Source: Seriola aureovittata (taxonomy: Eukaryota > Chordata > Actinopteri > Carangiformes > Carangidae). Taken from it: a stretch of DNA of 64,000 nt. How positions within the stretch are numbered: position 1 is the first letter of the stretch; each line of letters begins with the position of its first letter. The notes beneath the pieces were generated by a model. That model did no database searches, was not told where the DNA came from, and saw only the letters and a program-made list of their open reading frames with translations. The DNA lies in the NCBI RefSeq assembly GCF_021018895.1, contig NC_079375.1:20601492-20665491 (forward strand). Direction: 5' to 3'. Below, piece after piece: positions 27,818 to 49,093 of this stretch. A program made the position numbers and the translations under genes.

Positions 27818-30800
27818 ATGAGAACCATACTAATTCCCGTATTGTTTGTTCTGTCTGCTGCTTGTGTCCCTGCCCTCTGTGGCAACGAGGAAACTCCTGT
27901 CCTCCAGCCTGGGGCGCCGGCCGAAACCCGGTCCAGATTTGCTGGTCTGGATGACGTGCGTCTCCTGGCGAACGGCCTCCTCCAGCTGGGCCAGAGCCTG
28001 CGGGAGTTCGTGCAGAGGACGAAGGGACAGATAAATGACATCCTCCAGAAGCTCAACATCTTCGACCACTCGTTCTACCAGCTGTCTGTGCTCGCCAGTG
28101 AAATCAAGGAGGAAGGGGAGGAGCTGAAGAAGACCACCGTGGTGCTGAAGGCCAACAATGACGAGATCAAAGACCTGTCTGTTCAGATCAACTCCAAGAT
28201 GGACAACATCATGCAGGAGAAGAGTCAACTGCAGAACAAAGTGGAGGGCCTGGAGAAGAAGCTGAGCACTCTGTCGCACGGTCTGGTGACCAGCGAACAA
28301 GTGGCAGAGATCAATGGCCTCAGGGTGAGTCACCTGTTGTCGAAACCTGCACTTGATTCAACCTTTAACAAGCTGCCAAGAAAGTAGTTGTTAGTAAGAA
28401 GTAGAATATATTTTTATCTTTAACTATACTTTGTTTCTATACCGACTCAAAGAATTTCGTATAATATTAACAATTAAATAACACCATTGTGTAACAGATC
28501 CCATAATTCCTACTTTTTTCCATGAGCAGGATGTGATCAACAGCCAGGAGCAGAGCATCATTGAGCTGCTAAACGCTGTGAAGGAGCAGAACGACCAGAT
28601 CAACCACCAGAAGACGAAGATCAAGATCCTGGAGGAAAAGGTAGATGTTAGGGACTGGGAAGGAGAGACGGGGAGGGAATACATTTTTTTTGGGGGGGTG
28701 GCAGGGTATGGCCCCTTTAAATTTTCTTACCTTGATTAATTCTTCTTTTATGATATTTACTTTATAAATTAAAGACCATACCATTTTACACCATAAAAAA
28801 GACTTTAAGGTTAATATTTAACACTGCACCATGTAGAAACTGTCAGGAAAAAAAACATCGCCACACCCAACCATGTGACTCAGGCATCATTTAACTAATT
28901 TGATTGGTGGACAGATATCTGATGTCATATGTGTCAGGCTATAGCATCATCAGATCACATTTATTTATATTTTTATTAAGTGGAATATCCACCATTTTGT
29001 TATGTTTGTCAAATTGTAATATTTTTAAGGTACTTGGAACAAGGGTTTTCCTTGTTGAGGAGAGGGGCCAAAGAAATAATTGTTAATGGGGGGAGGGCCT
29101 TGCCCCTCACTCCCACACTCACCCCACCTCCCCACTCACACACACACACACACACACACACATTTTCATACAGCCCTTTAACTATGCATTTCTCCATCAG
29201 TTTCCTACGATTATTTTTGCTGCCTTTTGAGTTATGAGCTGTCATCATCATGGCACTGCACCGACTGCTCTGGTAGAAAGAAGCTTTAATGGAGTCATGC
29301 TACTGTGCCGTGTAATTTAGACTTTAAATCTTTGAAGAGTGCAGACATGATGAAGGAGCTGTCCATATTCTGAATAATCTCAGCCTGTGCCTCAGTGATA
29401 GAATACATTTGCATTGATTCTTGAGAGCTGAAAATTCGGATTATTACAATAAAATGAATCAAAAACTTTGGAAAATTTCTACTTTTGCAGAACAACATAA
29501 CCCACAGTTTTTCCTCTACAGTCAGTCCGAGAATTATATCTGCAAGATAAAGTGTTTCCCCTATAATTTTTCCCCAGCTTACAGCCAACACATTGGCCCA
29601 GGACACCATTGAGAGGATGCCTGAAAACTTCAACAGTGAAGCACCAACACTCACCCCTTTTCTGACCTCAAGCTCGACCAACAACCCCGAAATGATGAGT
29701 AAGATGGAGGAAATGTTGAGAGTCATATTTGGATTTGGAACCTTTTATTTGACATACACCGTCAGCAAGGACTTAGATTAAGTATTCAGTCCTTCTGTGT
29801 CACTGCTCATGATTTAAGAATGTGTCCAGGCAATTTCCAGCAATTTTCTGCCTCATATTCATACAGCTGGGAGCTGCCTGCTACATCCACAGTGTCACTA
29901 CTTACTGAGCAATCAATTATCCTGCACACCCCATTAATGCAGCTGATATGAATTCTCTGGTCACATGTGTGCATTAGCTTCTCTGCTCCACAGCTAAACT
30001 TTATTCAGGACAGTTTCAAGTTTGACGTGAGGTTTGTGGTCATTTTCCAACAGACCTGCCATCAGACTGCAGCCAGCTGTTCAGCAGAGGGGAGCGAGCC
30101 AGTGGCGTCTACGCCATCAGACCCAACGGATCAGAGCCCTTCATGGCCTTTTGTGACATGAGCAAAGGTACGACAAACTCCTTTCCAGGATCACGTGTTC
30201 ATTTTTGATCAGTCCAACTGTCTGTCTTAACTAAAGTAGCCATTTCATTTTTAATGTAAAGCAGCAGCAGTAGCAAATGTGCAGTTTGCATTAGTGGTAA
30301 CTTAATGCAGCTGTGACACAGCTGTGTGAGAGTGAACAGTTAACACTGAGGCTGAGATCAATAAGATAAAAGAATGCAACAGAATGTAAATTCCCGTCTG
30401 TTGAATGTCTATTGCTGAATAACAGTTGAAATCATTTTAAAAACTGATTAATGACAATTTTAAAGATCATAAATTCTAATGAGGTTATCCAATTTTTTTT
30501 CTTTTTTTTTTCCATTTAGAGTACGGAGTCACAGTCATCCAGCGGAGGAGGGATGGTTCAGTGAATTTTGATCAAACCTGGGAGAAGTATGAAAATGGGT
30601 TTGGATATTTTCAAGGTAACAGACACTGTTGTGTGCGCAATTAATGTTAGAAATGTTGGAAAATTAATTCTCAGCTGCCAAATCCACAACTACTTTTTAA
30701 CCTTATTTCTGCAGCTCTGTATATGAGTTTGTGTGCATCATGTCTGCGTTTGTTAACCCAGCTCTGATGTCTCTCTCTCTCTCTCTCTCTGACAGGAGAG

Positions 30801-31382
30801 TTTTGGCTGGGTCTCAGGAAGATCCGCTCTCTAGCCGCTCAGGGCGACTCTGTTCTTCACTTCCAGCTGGAAGATTGGAAACAGGTGAGACGCTTCATCG
30901 AATACAGATTTTACCTCGACGGTCCAGAGAGCAACTACACCATTCACCTCACACATCTGTCTGGAGATTTGCCGGACCCCATCAGCAACCACACGGGCAT
31001 GATGTTCTCCACCAAGGACAGGGACAATGACAAGCACCAGGACCTCAACTGTGCACGCAGCTACACAGGTACAGCAGATGTTTTATCCCAATGTTATGCA
31101 AATAAGGGGATTCATGAACACTTGTCATCTAGTATCAGCTGCACAACATGTCATTTCTGCTTTCTTCCAGGCGGATGGTGGTTCAACGCCTGCGGAGACA
31201 CCAACCTGAATGGGAGATATTTCCACATGAGACCAAAGGGGCGTTCAGAGCGTCGGAGAGGGATTCAGTGGAAGCCTGCCCGGAAAGCTCCCTACTTCCT
31301 CAAGCTCACCCAGATCTCTGTCTACCCTCTAGCTTCACCTTCCTCCTCCTCAGCTTCCTTTGAGACAGGCATCTTTCTCTGA
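27818..31382 (+). CDS. angptl3: angiopoietin-like 3 (complete)
   Basis: Seven exons join in phase: 27818-28324, 28530-28640, 29578-29698, 30054-30167, 30520-30615, 30796-31068, 31171-31382; 1434 nt, 477 aa (human 460). The start was chosen because MRTILIPVLFVLSAACVPALC is a signal peptide. Residues about 40-90 carry the lipase-inhibiting segment (LDDVRLLANGLLQLGQSL, KGQINDILQKLNIFD), near identical to mammalian ANGPTL3 and unlike ANGPTL4. A coiled coil follows to about residue 206, then a Ser/Thr/Pro linker (207-247). A fibrinogen-like domain (about 248-460) holds SDCSQLF, GVYAIRP, GEFWLGL, LEDW, the Cys of LNCARSYT, and GGWWFNACGDTNLNG. The family product is a secreted liver protein that inhibits lipoprotein lipase and endothelial lipase. 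Exon lengths (111, 114, 96) fit the family as I recall it. The mammalian RAPR cleavage motif is absent from the linker. Confidence 0.94.
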
Positions 31383-32197
31383 TCCGGTACCAACAGTCTC
31401 CAGTGAAAATCCTCAAAACAATCAGCATCAAACAGCGGCCTCCTAAGGAGAGCCGTGGCAATGCTTTTTGTCAGCAGCCATGGTTTTAGAAGACTTGGGC
31501 AGCGAGGAAGCTGTCAAGTCCTAATAGATTTAAGGTAGTCACATAGGACACTAACAAAGCTTTGCAACCCTGCGTACTCCTGTGTCATAAACAGAAAGCC
31601 CCAAGAATGACTTACTTCCTATGGCCAGGATGCTGTGCATGTAGTTTCTAATGTCGTAGAACATCAAAATGTATACTGAAATCTAATATACACTGAAATG
31701 CTGTTAGCTTATTGTTAAGAACCTCATACCATGGCATGAAATCTATCTTCACTCACAGTATCGCAGACATCAAAAGTTACACAGAGGAAACTGAAACAGA
31801 CAGCCATATATGAGCAGTTTTTATATTGGGTCACATTGACTCACAATGTGCTGCTGTGGTTCCCAACACGGGAAGTGGGAGACCCACTGAGCAGGTCACA
31901 AGATACATCTACAAAACATAGTTCTGACTCTTCATTAATTGTTTCTTTGTCTTGTGAAATGTACACAAGTGTACTGTGCACAGATTTATCCCTTCTGTCC
32001 TCTAAAAATGATTCAGAAGCAACAATGTGAAATTTCACTTGTTACAGTTTAACATCCGCAATGAATGACAAGGGGTCCCAGATAGACATTGTTTCATTTT
32101 GAGGGATTAGTTAGCAACCACTGCTATAGATAACACTCATCTTTACTTTACATACTCTATTTTTGATACATTTGCTATATTTTATTTAACTTGAAAA

Positions 32198-32203
32198 AAT
32201 AAA
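32198..32203 (+). terminator. Candidate angptl3 polyadenylation signal
   Basis: AATAAA about 815 bases after the angptl3 stop. A second AATAAA at 32525-32530 is an alternative. Confidence 0.45.
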
Positions 32204-32809
32204 AGAATGATGGTGACTTCATTTAATGCTTATATTCAAAAACATATATAATGTCCTGTTTGTTACCATGGGCTGTCAATTGTTTGGTACTTATGTAATA
32301 GAGTAATGTCAACTTTGTTTTGATGCCAAAGTCTAGTAAATGACTAATGCAAGTTCACGCTATTACTACATACTAAAACTTTCTGTATGTTGCACTGGGA
32401 GGTTGTAGTGTGATTGTACTGTGTTATAAGGTGCCCTGAATAGACTGTAGAGGGCAGTGTTGTTCTGTCTCACGCAGATAACCTTCTACTCTGATTTGAT
32501 TCGGCTGCTTGTATAATTAGATTCAATAAATTATGTTTGTTGTGTCAACAGACACTTTCTTAAAACCACATATCTATATCAGTATGTGCTCCTAATTAGT
32601 CTCTAATTGCTCCTTACGCTCTCTGTTCTCACACTCAGCTTTTAAAAAGGGTAAATATCCTCTCCTAAAATAGCACCAAGTGCATCTTCGATGAGAGATG
32701 CCATCCTTCTTTTTGTATATCATTACCCCAAGCACAGCTGCAACCCTTAACAGATGGATGAATTGCTCCCATAACAACTCAGTAACTTCCAGTCAGACAC
32801 CAGACACAC

Positions 32810-33018
<209 letters not shown>

Positions 33019-33233
33019 TTTGTGACTGGGCCTGCAGCCTTGACAGTGATCTCCTGGCACATGTGTGAAGGAGCGTCTTCAGTTACTGCCTCTGCACACA
33101 CATTAGTTCGGAGGGTTATTTTGGGCTGCAGAAGCACCACTGTGACCCTGTGCTTCCAGTTAAATAATAGGAGGAGTCAGGATTTTACCCTCCCATTCTG
33201 CCCCTGCTGTGTACCATTCCCCATGTCCACTGA

Positions 33234-41479
<8,246 letters not shown>

Positions 41480-41626
41480 TTCCTCACTTTTCTCCATCAT
41501 GGTTTCAGTAATGCCCATTTTGTTTTTCCTTCCAGATTTTTGTATGAACTGAGCTTAAATTCCAAATGTAGCCGCACGGCATGCGTTTTAGGTTGAAACT
41601 ATATTCAGTGACTGTCTCTGTAACAC

Positions 41627-41632
41627 ATTAAA
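41627..41632 (+). terminator. Candidate pgm1 polyadenylation signal
   Basis: ATTAAA, 148 bases after the pgm1 stop, the first plausible hexamer. Confidence 0.5.
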
Positions 41633-42880
41633 CAGCTTTTTATTTTTGGATTACGTGTGACGTGTGGTCCATGTCGATTCTACTTCTGTGATTGTGATTT
41701 GTAGCAATGAGTCACTGGCAAAAAAAGCAGTAGGGTTTCAAAATCACTCTTAGAGATCAAAACAACCTATTATGACATAATGTTCTCTTATTAAACGTAC
41801 ACTGTGGTTTGAAAACAGCAGTTTCATTTCCTGTCTGAAACTTCTTTATAGCAGCATCTATTCTCACTTCTTTTTTAAAGATTTGTGGTTTTGCAAAGCG
41901 TATCAGCACAATGGTTTTGCAGAAAGGAGAACTAAAGATTTGTTGATTTTGAAGATAATAAGAAAGCAACATAAGGTTTATCTCATGAATAACACCTCCT
42001 TGTGCACCCAGCTATCATTTTCAAAGAAACTGGGTGTTTCCTGCTATGAAGCCTCAAATTATTATTTGGATGATGCTTACTCTGTCATTCAGGGAAATTA
42101 AAACTCATCAGCTAATAACAACCTTAAATTGAAGCTGAGCATGTGGGTGCTGCAGGATGAGTGACAACATGCCAGCTCGTGCAAACATAAACACAAAGAG
42201 AGACACAAACACATTTTTCCATTGGCAGTAACTGTCCTGAAAATTACAAGAAACAGCAGCAAAGCGATATTAAGGCGCAGTTTATTACCAGAACATCAGA
42301 CTTAATTGATCATTCTTTTACTAAATCTTCTTTACCACACCAAGGTGAAACAGGAGACATTTAAGCTGTAACAGGAAACTTTTTGAAGGGAACTTATCCA
42401 GGTATGGTGGATACAGGATTTCCAGCTGTACGGCAGCAGCATCAGTCCGCTAACATCTGTTCTAGCTGTGTGATCAGTCATGCCCTTTGAAGTACTGCAC
42501 CTTTCACCCAGTTTAATCTCCATATTATAGTGGGCCTGAAGCCTAACAAAGGGGAGACACACTGAGTTTAGCCCTGGTTCAACCGAGGGTATTTTTTTAC
42601 TGTGGTTTTGTAGTTCCTCCAACAATTTTCAGAGCAACCATTTCCAAAATTTTTTTTTTTTTTTAACGTTACATGAAGAGTATGTAACAAGGGAACTATG
42701 TGATAATGGAAGAGGAAGTAAAACCACTCACAAATGTGTGAAAATAAATTAGAAATTAAATAGACGTCAGCCTTTATTAATGTTACTATTTACAACTTAT
42801 GTAGGCTAATAATATAAATAATGTATAACAGTGTATACTGCTTAAATATAAAACACAGTGGTTGAGGAAGCCTTCTTGGG
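41633..42880. other. pgm1-leprot intergenic DNA
   Basis: AT-rich, with a poly-T run near 42650. No gene was recognised; mammalian genes between PGM1 and LEPROT (for example ROR1, JAK1, DNAJC6) are not here. Confidence 0.55.
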
Positions 42881-42884
42881 TGTT

Positions 42885-43159
42885 AAACACGCCCCCCGGG
42901 AACCTCGCGCACCACAAGCGGTCAAAAACAGAAGAAGAAGAAGAGTCGGCAGCACTCGGTTGTGTTCAAGTGAGGGTGCATGTGCACAGCGAGTGATCGC
43001 GAGCTACTGAACTGTAGCTTTAACAGTCACCTGATGACAAAGAAGGACCCGATGGAGGAAGCAGGAAGTGGTTTTACCAAGAAGCAGAGCCTCAGCACAT
43101 AAACAACAGCAAAGGAGCAGAACAAAAGTCAAAAGAGAAAGTTTCACACATTTATCGTA
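42885..43159 (+). promoter_or_regulatory. leprot promoter and 5' leader with a short upstream frame
   Basis: A locally GC-rich patch (ACGCCCCCCGGGAACCTCGC at about 42889) is followed by an (AAG)n run and the leader. No TATA box is evident. An upstream open frame, ATG at 43034 to TAA at 43102 (22 codons, starting MTKKDPMEEA), ends 57 bases before the leprot ATG and could dampen translation. The transcription start is not known. Confidence 0.45.
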
Positions 43160-43814
43160 ATGGCTGGCATTAAAGGTATTTTAGTCGACAGTTGGCAGTT
43201 ACGTTTAACAAGTGGACGGTTATTTTTTTGGCGACTGTGTTTCAGAACTTTGTTAACCGAGTTTTAAAATGTTTTAAAACCTGTGCTGAATCATGTCGAA
43301 AGCTATCGTTGCATTGCTGTCCGCGGACATTAAGCGTGTTTACAGGCTATTTCTTTCCATTATTATGATATTAAGCGGTTTTGAATATAATGTTGTTGCT
43401 ATTTTTCACAGTATATTTAACAGTTAGCCACAAACTGTTAATACCAAGGGCTACAAGTCTGCTTTGTTTCTCATTACACGTTGGATAGAATATAAATATC
43501 TGTGCCTATGTAATATAATGAAACTGATGTTTCTCTGCTTTCAGCACTGGTTGGTTTGTCCTTTAGTGGAGCCATTGGGCTGACATTTCTTCTGCTGGGC
43601 TGTGCACTGGAACAGTATGGGTAGGTTCTTTGTTACAACAAAGCATCTATGTCATTGTAAAGACCAGACTTGACTTAACATACATTGTTGACTCTTAAAG
43701 GGATAGTTCATTTATTTCTTCCAGTGATGTGGTAATTTATTACAGAGAAATGACTGTACTCATAAATACCCTCCAGTAATTTAGTATTAAAGTTGATGGA
43801 CTTTTAAGTGGCAG

Positions 43815-43849
<35 letters not shown>

Positions 43850-44768
43850 TAATCTTCAATGCAGCAGACGTCCAGAAATATAGCCTGTTATGGCTCAGAA
43901 ATGCTGAATCCCACAATTTCCATAATTCAACTCAATAGCGCCTTTCATTAGAGCCCCCCTGCCCCTAAATGCCCACTTCTTTCTAACCCCACGCTCCCAG
44001 CTTGTAATGCCGGCTCTCTGTTAAAAACTTTAAACTTCGACCCAAGCTGAGATATCTCTGATGTCATCAGGATTATTTTTTCAGACTTTAGAAATCTCCT
44101 TCAGAGTCACAGAAAACATTGTATAGTGTTTTTTTTTTTTTTTTACAGGCTTAACAGTAACTCTTGTGATGTGCAAACTGACCTTCATGTGCAAAATCTG
44201 TAGAGTTTCATTCTGTTGTGTGTGGTTAGCTGTTTTGGTCTAATATATTTTTGTTAAATACATTTAGTCATGATATATTTATCTGAGAGGCTGCAAACTC
44301 ATACCACTGTTTGTCTTAAAATGTGAACCATCTTTTTAACTGTTCCATACCTGTGTTTGTAGGGTATACTGGCCTCTGTTCGTACTGATTTTCTACATAT
44401 TGAGCCCCATCCCAACCTTTATATCCAGACGTGTTAGTGATGACACTGACTCCTCCAGCAATGCGTGCAGAGAGCTGGCCTACTTCTTAACAACTGGCAT
44501 CGTCGTATCATCTTTTGGTCTCCCTATTGTCTTAGCCCGCAATAGCACAGTGAGTTCTCTTGACATATGTTGAAATATTCTGTATGCGAATGCAAATATA
44601 TGACCACTGATATCTTTTGGCCGCCTCAGTTAAGATATTTCTCTCTTACAGATCCAGTGGGGTGCCTGCGGTCTGGTCATGACGGGAAACGCTGTCATCT
44701 TCCTCACCATCCTTGGCTTCTTTGTTGTGTTTGGAGGTGGCGATGACTTCAGCTGGGAGCAGTGGTAG
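43160..44768 (+). CDS. leprot: leptin receptor gene-related protein / endospanin-1 (complete)
   Basis: Four exons join in phase: 43160-43175, 43545-43620, 44363-44549, 44652-44768; 396 nt, 131 aa, the exact length of mammalian LEPROT. The protein has four predicted membrane helices at about residues 7-27, 32-52, 69-90 and 100-121, with [60 protein letters not shown] and the invariant C-terminus [15 protein letters not shown] family proteins (yeast Vps55 relatives) sit in endosome and Golgi membranes and modulate surface levels of the leptin and growth hormone receptors. The first coding exon has only 16 coding bases. LEPROTL1 is the alternative, but the length, the MAGIKAL start and the neighbours (pgm1, pde4b) favour leprot. 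Intron 2 holds a dispersed repeat. Confidence 0.93.
43697..44125. repeat. MITE-like repeat with poly-A in leprot intron 2
   Basis: It begins TTAAAGGGATAGTTCATTTA, an opening frequent in teleost MITEs, and includes a 29-base A run (43819-43847). Non-coding. The right end is uncertain. Confidence 0.5.
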
Positions 44769-47700
44769 AGTGCGTTTGGACAGTGAACAGACAGACAGAA
44801 GGATGGATGGATGGATGGATGGATAGATAGGTGGGTAGACGGATAGTTGAATGGATAAACTGCAGACTAAGGGGCACAATTGTTGTGCACTCCATGGGGA
44901 TGATTATCAGGCTTGAAAATGTCAGATACTGGGCATGTTATCAGGCCGATGTTAATATGTTAGGGGGTATTATAGACAACACTATGTACCCTATTAATGT
45001 GCCTTATGTCTGGGACTAGGGAAACAATGATGCCTGTACCCTGCTTATGCTTTAACACCGTCACTATCCACCTTAACCAGTGTATTTTAGCTTGTCTCGC
45101 CTTTGCTTCAACCCCCAAATCACCCTGTTCATTGCAGCTACCTGCTATTTCATTACGCTTCAGTTAATCAATATCATAAAGGGATCCAAAAGAGTAACTA
45201 TATTTTAATGCTCACCACAATACTCACTGTGTTATCTGTCCTCACTGTTCAAGGGGGAACTGGCTATACCGAATTATGGCTTGCTTAATATGAGCACTGT
45301 TTACAGTGTTCAAAGTGTAAAGGCAGGGCAAGTCATCTTAATCCATGCTATCTGACAACTAGTTTTAGGATTCCTAATCAGGTGAAATATATATATTTGT
45401 ATGGAGATCTTGTGTGTTTTTGTTTTCAAGACTTTGAAGCCTTGCTTTTTGTTTTGGTGCAATTGTTTACATTCTCACCAAAGATCATTGTAGACTGCAA
45501 AAATGGAGCATATTCACCACTGAACTGTAGGCTTTGATCTGTACTATGCAGCAACATGATGCTCAAAAGCTAGCAGAGGCATTTGAGAAAGCACTGGTTA
45601 GTATGTATCATACATCTGAGCATCTGTGTTTAACTCTCGTGTGAGCCGTACCCACATTCATTTTATATTCCTGCAGATGACAAAGAGATTCATAATATTT
45701 ACAAAAGATCAGTTTGTGAATTATATTTTTACATGTTGAATGGTAAATACTGTACATGTATGTTTTTAGGCAAAGTGTGCTTCATGCTAATGGTGAGGGC
45801 TTAACCTGCGGACTCAGTCACAAGTGCCTGTGCAAACTGTTAGTGGAAAAATCTCTGTTTGAGATTCAAGTCAGTTTTAATGTTTCATCATCAGAGGCCA
45901 TTGGAATCTGTAAATCAATATTACATCCTCATGTTCTGTTTCATCACTGTTGGTAACTATTAATGAGGTTCTTCTTTTTGTGTAGATAGCCCCACTTCAG
46001 AGACTATCAAAGATAGGTTTTGAAAGGACAAGCATTATACTGTGTCTCACAACTGACATCATCAATAGGAAGAAAGTTTGTTCTGTCTATCGTGCCACCC
46101 ATACCCAAACCTTGAAAACACTAACAAGTGCTGAAGAGCTCTGAAAGGTTATTTCATAACCTCCTGACTGCATTTGTTTCTCTAACATTGATTAAATCTC
46201 TCTGTATAGTGAAAGAAACGTGTGGGCTTTGTCTTCTGTTTCACTGCTGATGATGCGACGAGATGAATGCTGGTATGGAAAGTGAATTTCACAGGGCTCA
46301 GTCGAGCGGATTGAGAACTTGATTTGACTTTTGGAAAGCTTATCTCTGTCCAGTGCTGATGGATGATGCATTCAAATAGACACCTGCACACTGTTCATAT
46401 AGTACAGCAGCAGGAGTGACTGGAGCGGACCTCAGTAACAGCCTCCCACGAGGCACAGGATAGAAAAGACGGAGAGGTTGTGTGTGGGTCAGTGTGTTTT
46501 GGTGGTCAGTACATTTCTGTCTGACCGGACCTTAGGCCTGACAAACAGAAATTCAGGTGTGAACAGCTGCTAAATAATTTAGATATTTTGCAGTATTCAA
46601 CAAGCAGCACGTAAAACAGCTCCATGTTGTGCCTCGTAGCCTGTAATTTTCACTGAAAAACATCTCCCTACATCCCTTTCTGTTTTGCTCTTTGCCAGCA
46701 CAGAAACATTAATATTAAATTGTACAGATTAACAATATTGCCAATTGTGAGAAAGCTGCAAAACAAAAGAATGATAAAAGCCAACATTATCTTTTCAGGG
46801 TTAAATACAATGTGTTAGAAATCAGCCCCGCAGCTGCATCAAACTTGACTGGTTTAATTTCGTTCGCTATTCACGTGTGTCAGGAATGCACTGAAGCTGC
46901 CTCACCAATTTGCTTGGAGTGCATTTCCACCACACAAAAAAGAAACCCACACTCTGCAAATGAATTATTTCTATGAAAAACATCTGTGCTATCCGCCTCC
47001 AGCGATCACATTTCACAAGGGGGGAGATTCAGCACGTATGGACAAACATCCCACAGACAGGTTAGTGGCTGCATCAATGCTGCTGTGTGAAAAGCGCTTA
47101 TGGAGAAGACTTTCAAAGCTGTGTATGTGCAATATTTAATGTAAACTGTATATGGTATGGAATGACGTACCAAAGATTTTTCACTAAACGTTTGTCCACT
47201 GATGTAGCTTAAATTCCCCTGTTGGTTGTCAGCAGCATCAGCAAGATGAACAGGGCCAAATACAACTATATGGAACAGTGCCAGAGGAAGGGGTGATGCC
47301 TTTGCCCATCAAGGTTCTCTGCATAGGGTTTCCAGGCCAAGTGTCCACTCCTGGGCCAGTATGTGCAAGATGAGGTCCATCAGCAACCGAGAGAGCCCTT
47401 AAGGTGGCTGTGGATCCTAACAAGCCATCTGTTAACTACATATTTCATGGAGAAAAGCTGGAGATTGATTAATCCTGACTTCGTTAAGACTTAGGTAAGA
47501 CAGATGTTGAAAGAAACACCTACTGCCCCTTGGTTCACAAAAGGGACAATGAGATCATATGAATCAGAGTTGCACTGTATCCCTCAACCCATGGATTGAC
47601 ACCTTGATGGTTTATAAGTAGGCTCTCTGCTCAAAAAGGGGAACTGCTAGGAAGTGATTACGTCTAACTGCATTTATACTCAACATAATCTGCGAGTGAG

Positions 47701-48190
47701 AGACACTGAAAATAAAAAAAGATGAAGGTAAAGATGAGATGAAGAAAGCGAAAGAGCCCAGGGACCCCCATTCATCTCTGTTCCAGGACAGCTGTTGCCT
47801 GGCAACAGCTAAGGCATCAAAATTATTCCAAAGACTACTGAGTCTGGCCTTGAACGCTACACAGTGCAACACAGTTTAGAGTAATGTAACACAGTACAAC
47901 ACAGCCTATTATGTTGCTGTGAGATACTGTAATATATAGGGCATCGCTGTGGGTTGTGGTGTTAAACATACAGTAAGGTGCAGCCACATGGCTTAACACA
48001 ACACAGCACAGCACAAGGTGAAAAAGAACTGAACAGTGCAACACAACATCGCAACGCAGAATTGGGTAACACAAAGTGATGCAATGTAATTTATCAATAC
48101 ACCTCAAACTAGCACAAACAATTTAACATTGTGCAATGTAATTCATTTTCCAGCACAACTACACAGATCAACAACATTATATACGTATAG
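44769..48190 (+). other. leprot 3' UTR and downstream flank
   Basis: A (GGAT)n run lies at 44801-44830, right after the leprot stop. The 3' UTR end is not clear; hexamers such as ATTAAA near 46190 are possible. No leptin receptor exon was recognised here. A coding-like relic at about 47240-47470 is discussed in findings. Confidence 0.5.
44801..44830 (+). repeat. (GGAT)n tetranucleotide microsatellite
   Basis: GGAT units running into related GATA-type units, about 33 bases after the leprot stop codon. Confidence 0.9.
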
Positions 48191-48194
48191 GCTA

Positions 48195-48450
48195 ATATTT
48201 ATGGGGCTGCTCTGGAGGTAGAATGGATCATCCACAGATCACAGGGTTGGTGGTTTGATCCCCAGCTTTTCCTGTCCAAATGTAGAAGTGTTCTTGAGCA
48301 AGACTCAGAACCCCAGTTGCTTTTGGTGTTAGACCCGCACCTTGCGTTGCAGCTCACTGCCATTAGGGAGAGTGTGAATGAGAGGCAAATTGTACTGTTC
48401 TGTGTAAGTGTTTTGGATGAATTTTATTATATAAATGCACCTATTAACTA
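48195..48450 (+). mobile_element. tRNA-derived SINE
   Basis: The head has an A-box-like TGGAGGTAGAATGG and a B box GGTTTGATCCCC. The body contains the typical teleost SINE blocks TTCTTGAGCAAGACTCAGAAC, CTTGCGTTGCAGCTCACTGC, GTGTGAATGAGAGGCAAATT, and a tail near TATATAAATGCACC. The order and wording match the widespread percomorph tRNA-SINE pattern. It lies upstream of the putative pde4b promoter. Confidence 0.85.
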
Positions 48451-48839
48451 TGTAATGTAAAGCAGCACAACAGTGGAGAACAGGCAAATACATATCTTGT
48501 TAGATAGCTAGATAAAAGTTATGGAAATTGTAATATATTTAATTAACCTATATTAATTTTGCTACTGGAACAACCTGTTAGGCCTATAGCAGTAACCATT
48601 GCTCTTTCTAATGAACTACATGACCCATAGTATAAAACTTCAAACTTTAATTTAACTTTGCGTCATTATATCATACCCAGAAAGACAACGAGTATAACTA
48701 TCACTACATTGGTACACATATAACAGCTATTTAAAGAGACAATCAGCTAAAACACATGAGGAGGTCGATGAAAAGCAGAGCCAGGGAGTTGCAGCCTTAT
48801 TGAACCGGTGAAACAGATCTATACTCTGGCTGGAAATCA

Positions 48840-49093
48840 AATGGACAGGGCAGGCAGCAGTGGGAAGGTAGAGAGGGCGTGCGCACTTACAGCCATTGGT
48901 AAACGGAAGCATTTGCGTCGTCGGTGTCAAAGCCAATCGATGCGCTCCCGGGGTCGGGTAGGGGAACGAGCGCGAATAGCACAAATGGAAGCTGATAAAA
49001 AGGGGCGCGTGCTTCTGACGCGCGGCAGAGAAACAGGAGACGGTGCGTTGTGTCGCTACGGCAGCATCGCGTAGGAAAGCGGATATAGCGCCG
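48840..49093 (+). promoter_or_regulatory. pde4b: CpG-rich promoter and probable non-coding first exon of pde4b
   Basis: CpG density rises sharply here compared with the AT-rich surroundings (GCGTGCGCAC, GCGTCGTCGG, GAGCGCGAAT, GGGGCGCGTG, GACGCGCGGC). There is an inverted CCAAT at about 48892, a GCCAATCG at about 48931 and a TATA-like GATAAAAA at about 48993. A good splice donor GTAAGAG follows at 49094. It is the only CpG cluster between leprot and the pde4b start exon, on the right strand. Assignment to pde4b is inferred from position. Confidence 0.5.

Noticed and set aside
48195..48270. A functional tRNA gene
   Set aside because: A and B boxes are present, but the sequence continues into a SINE body and does not form a full cloverleaf by eye.
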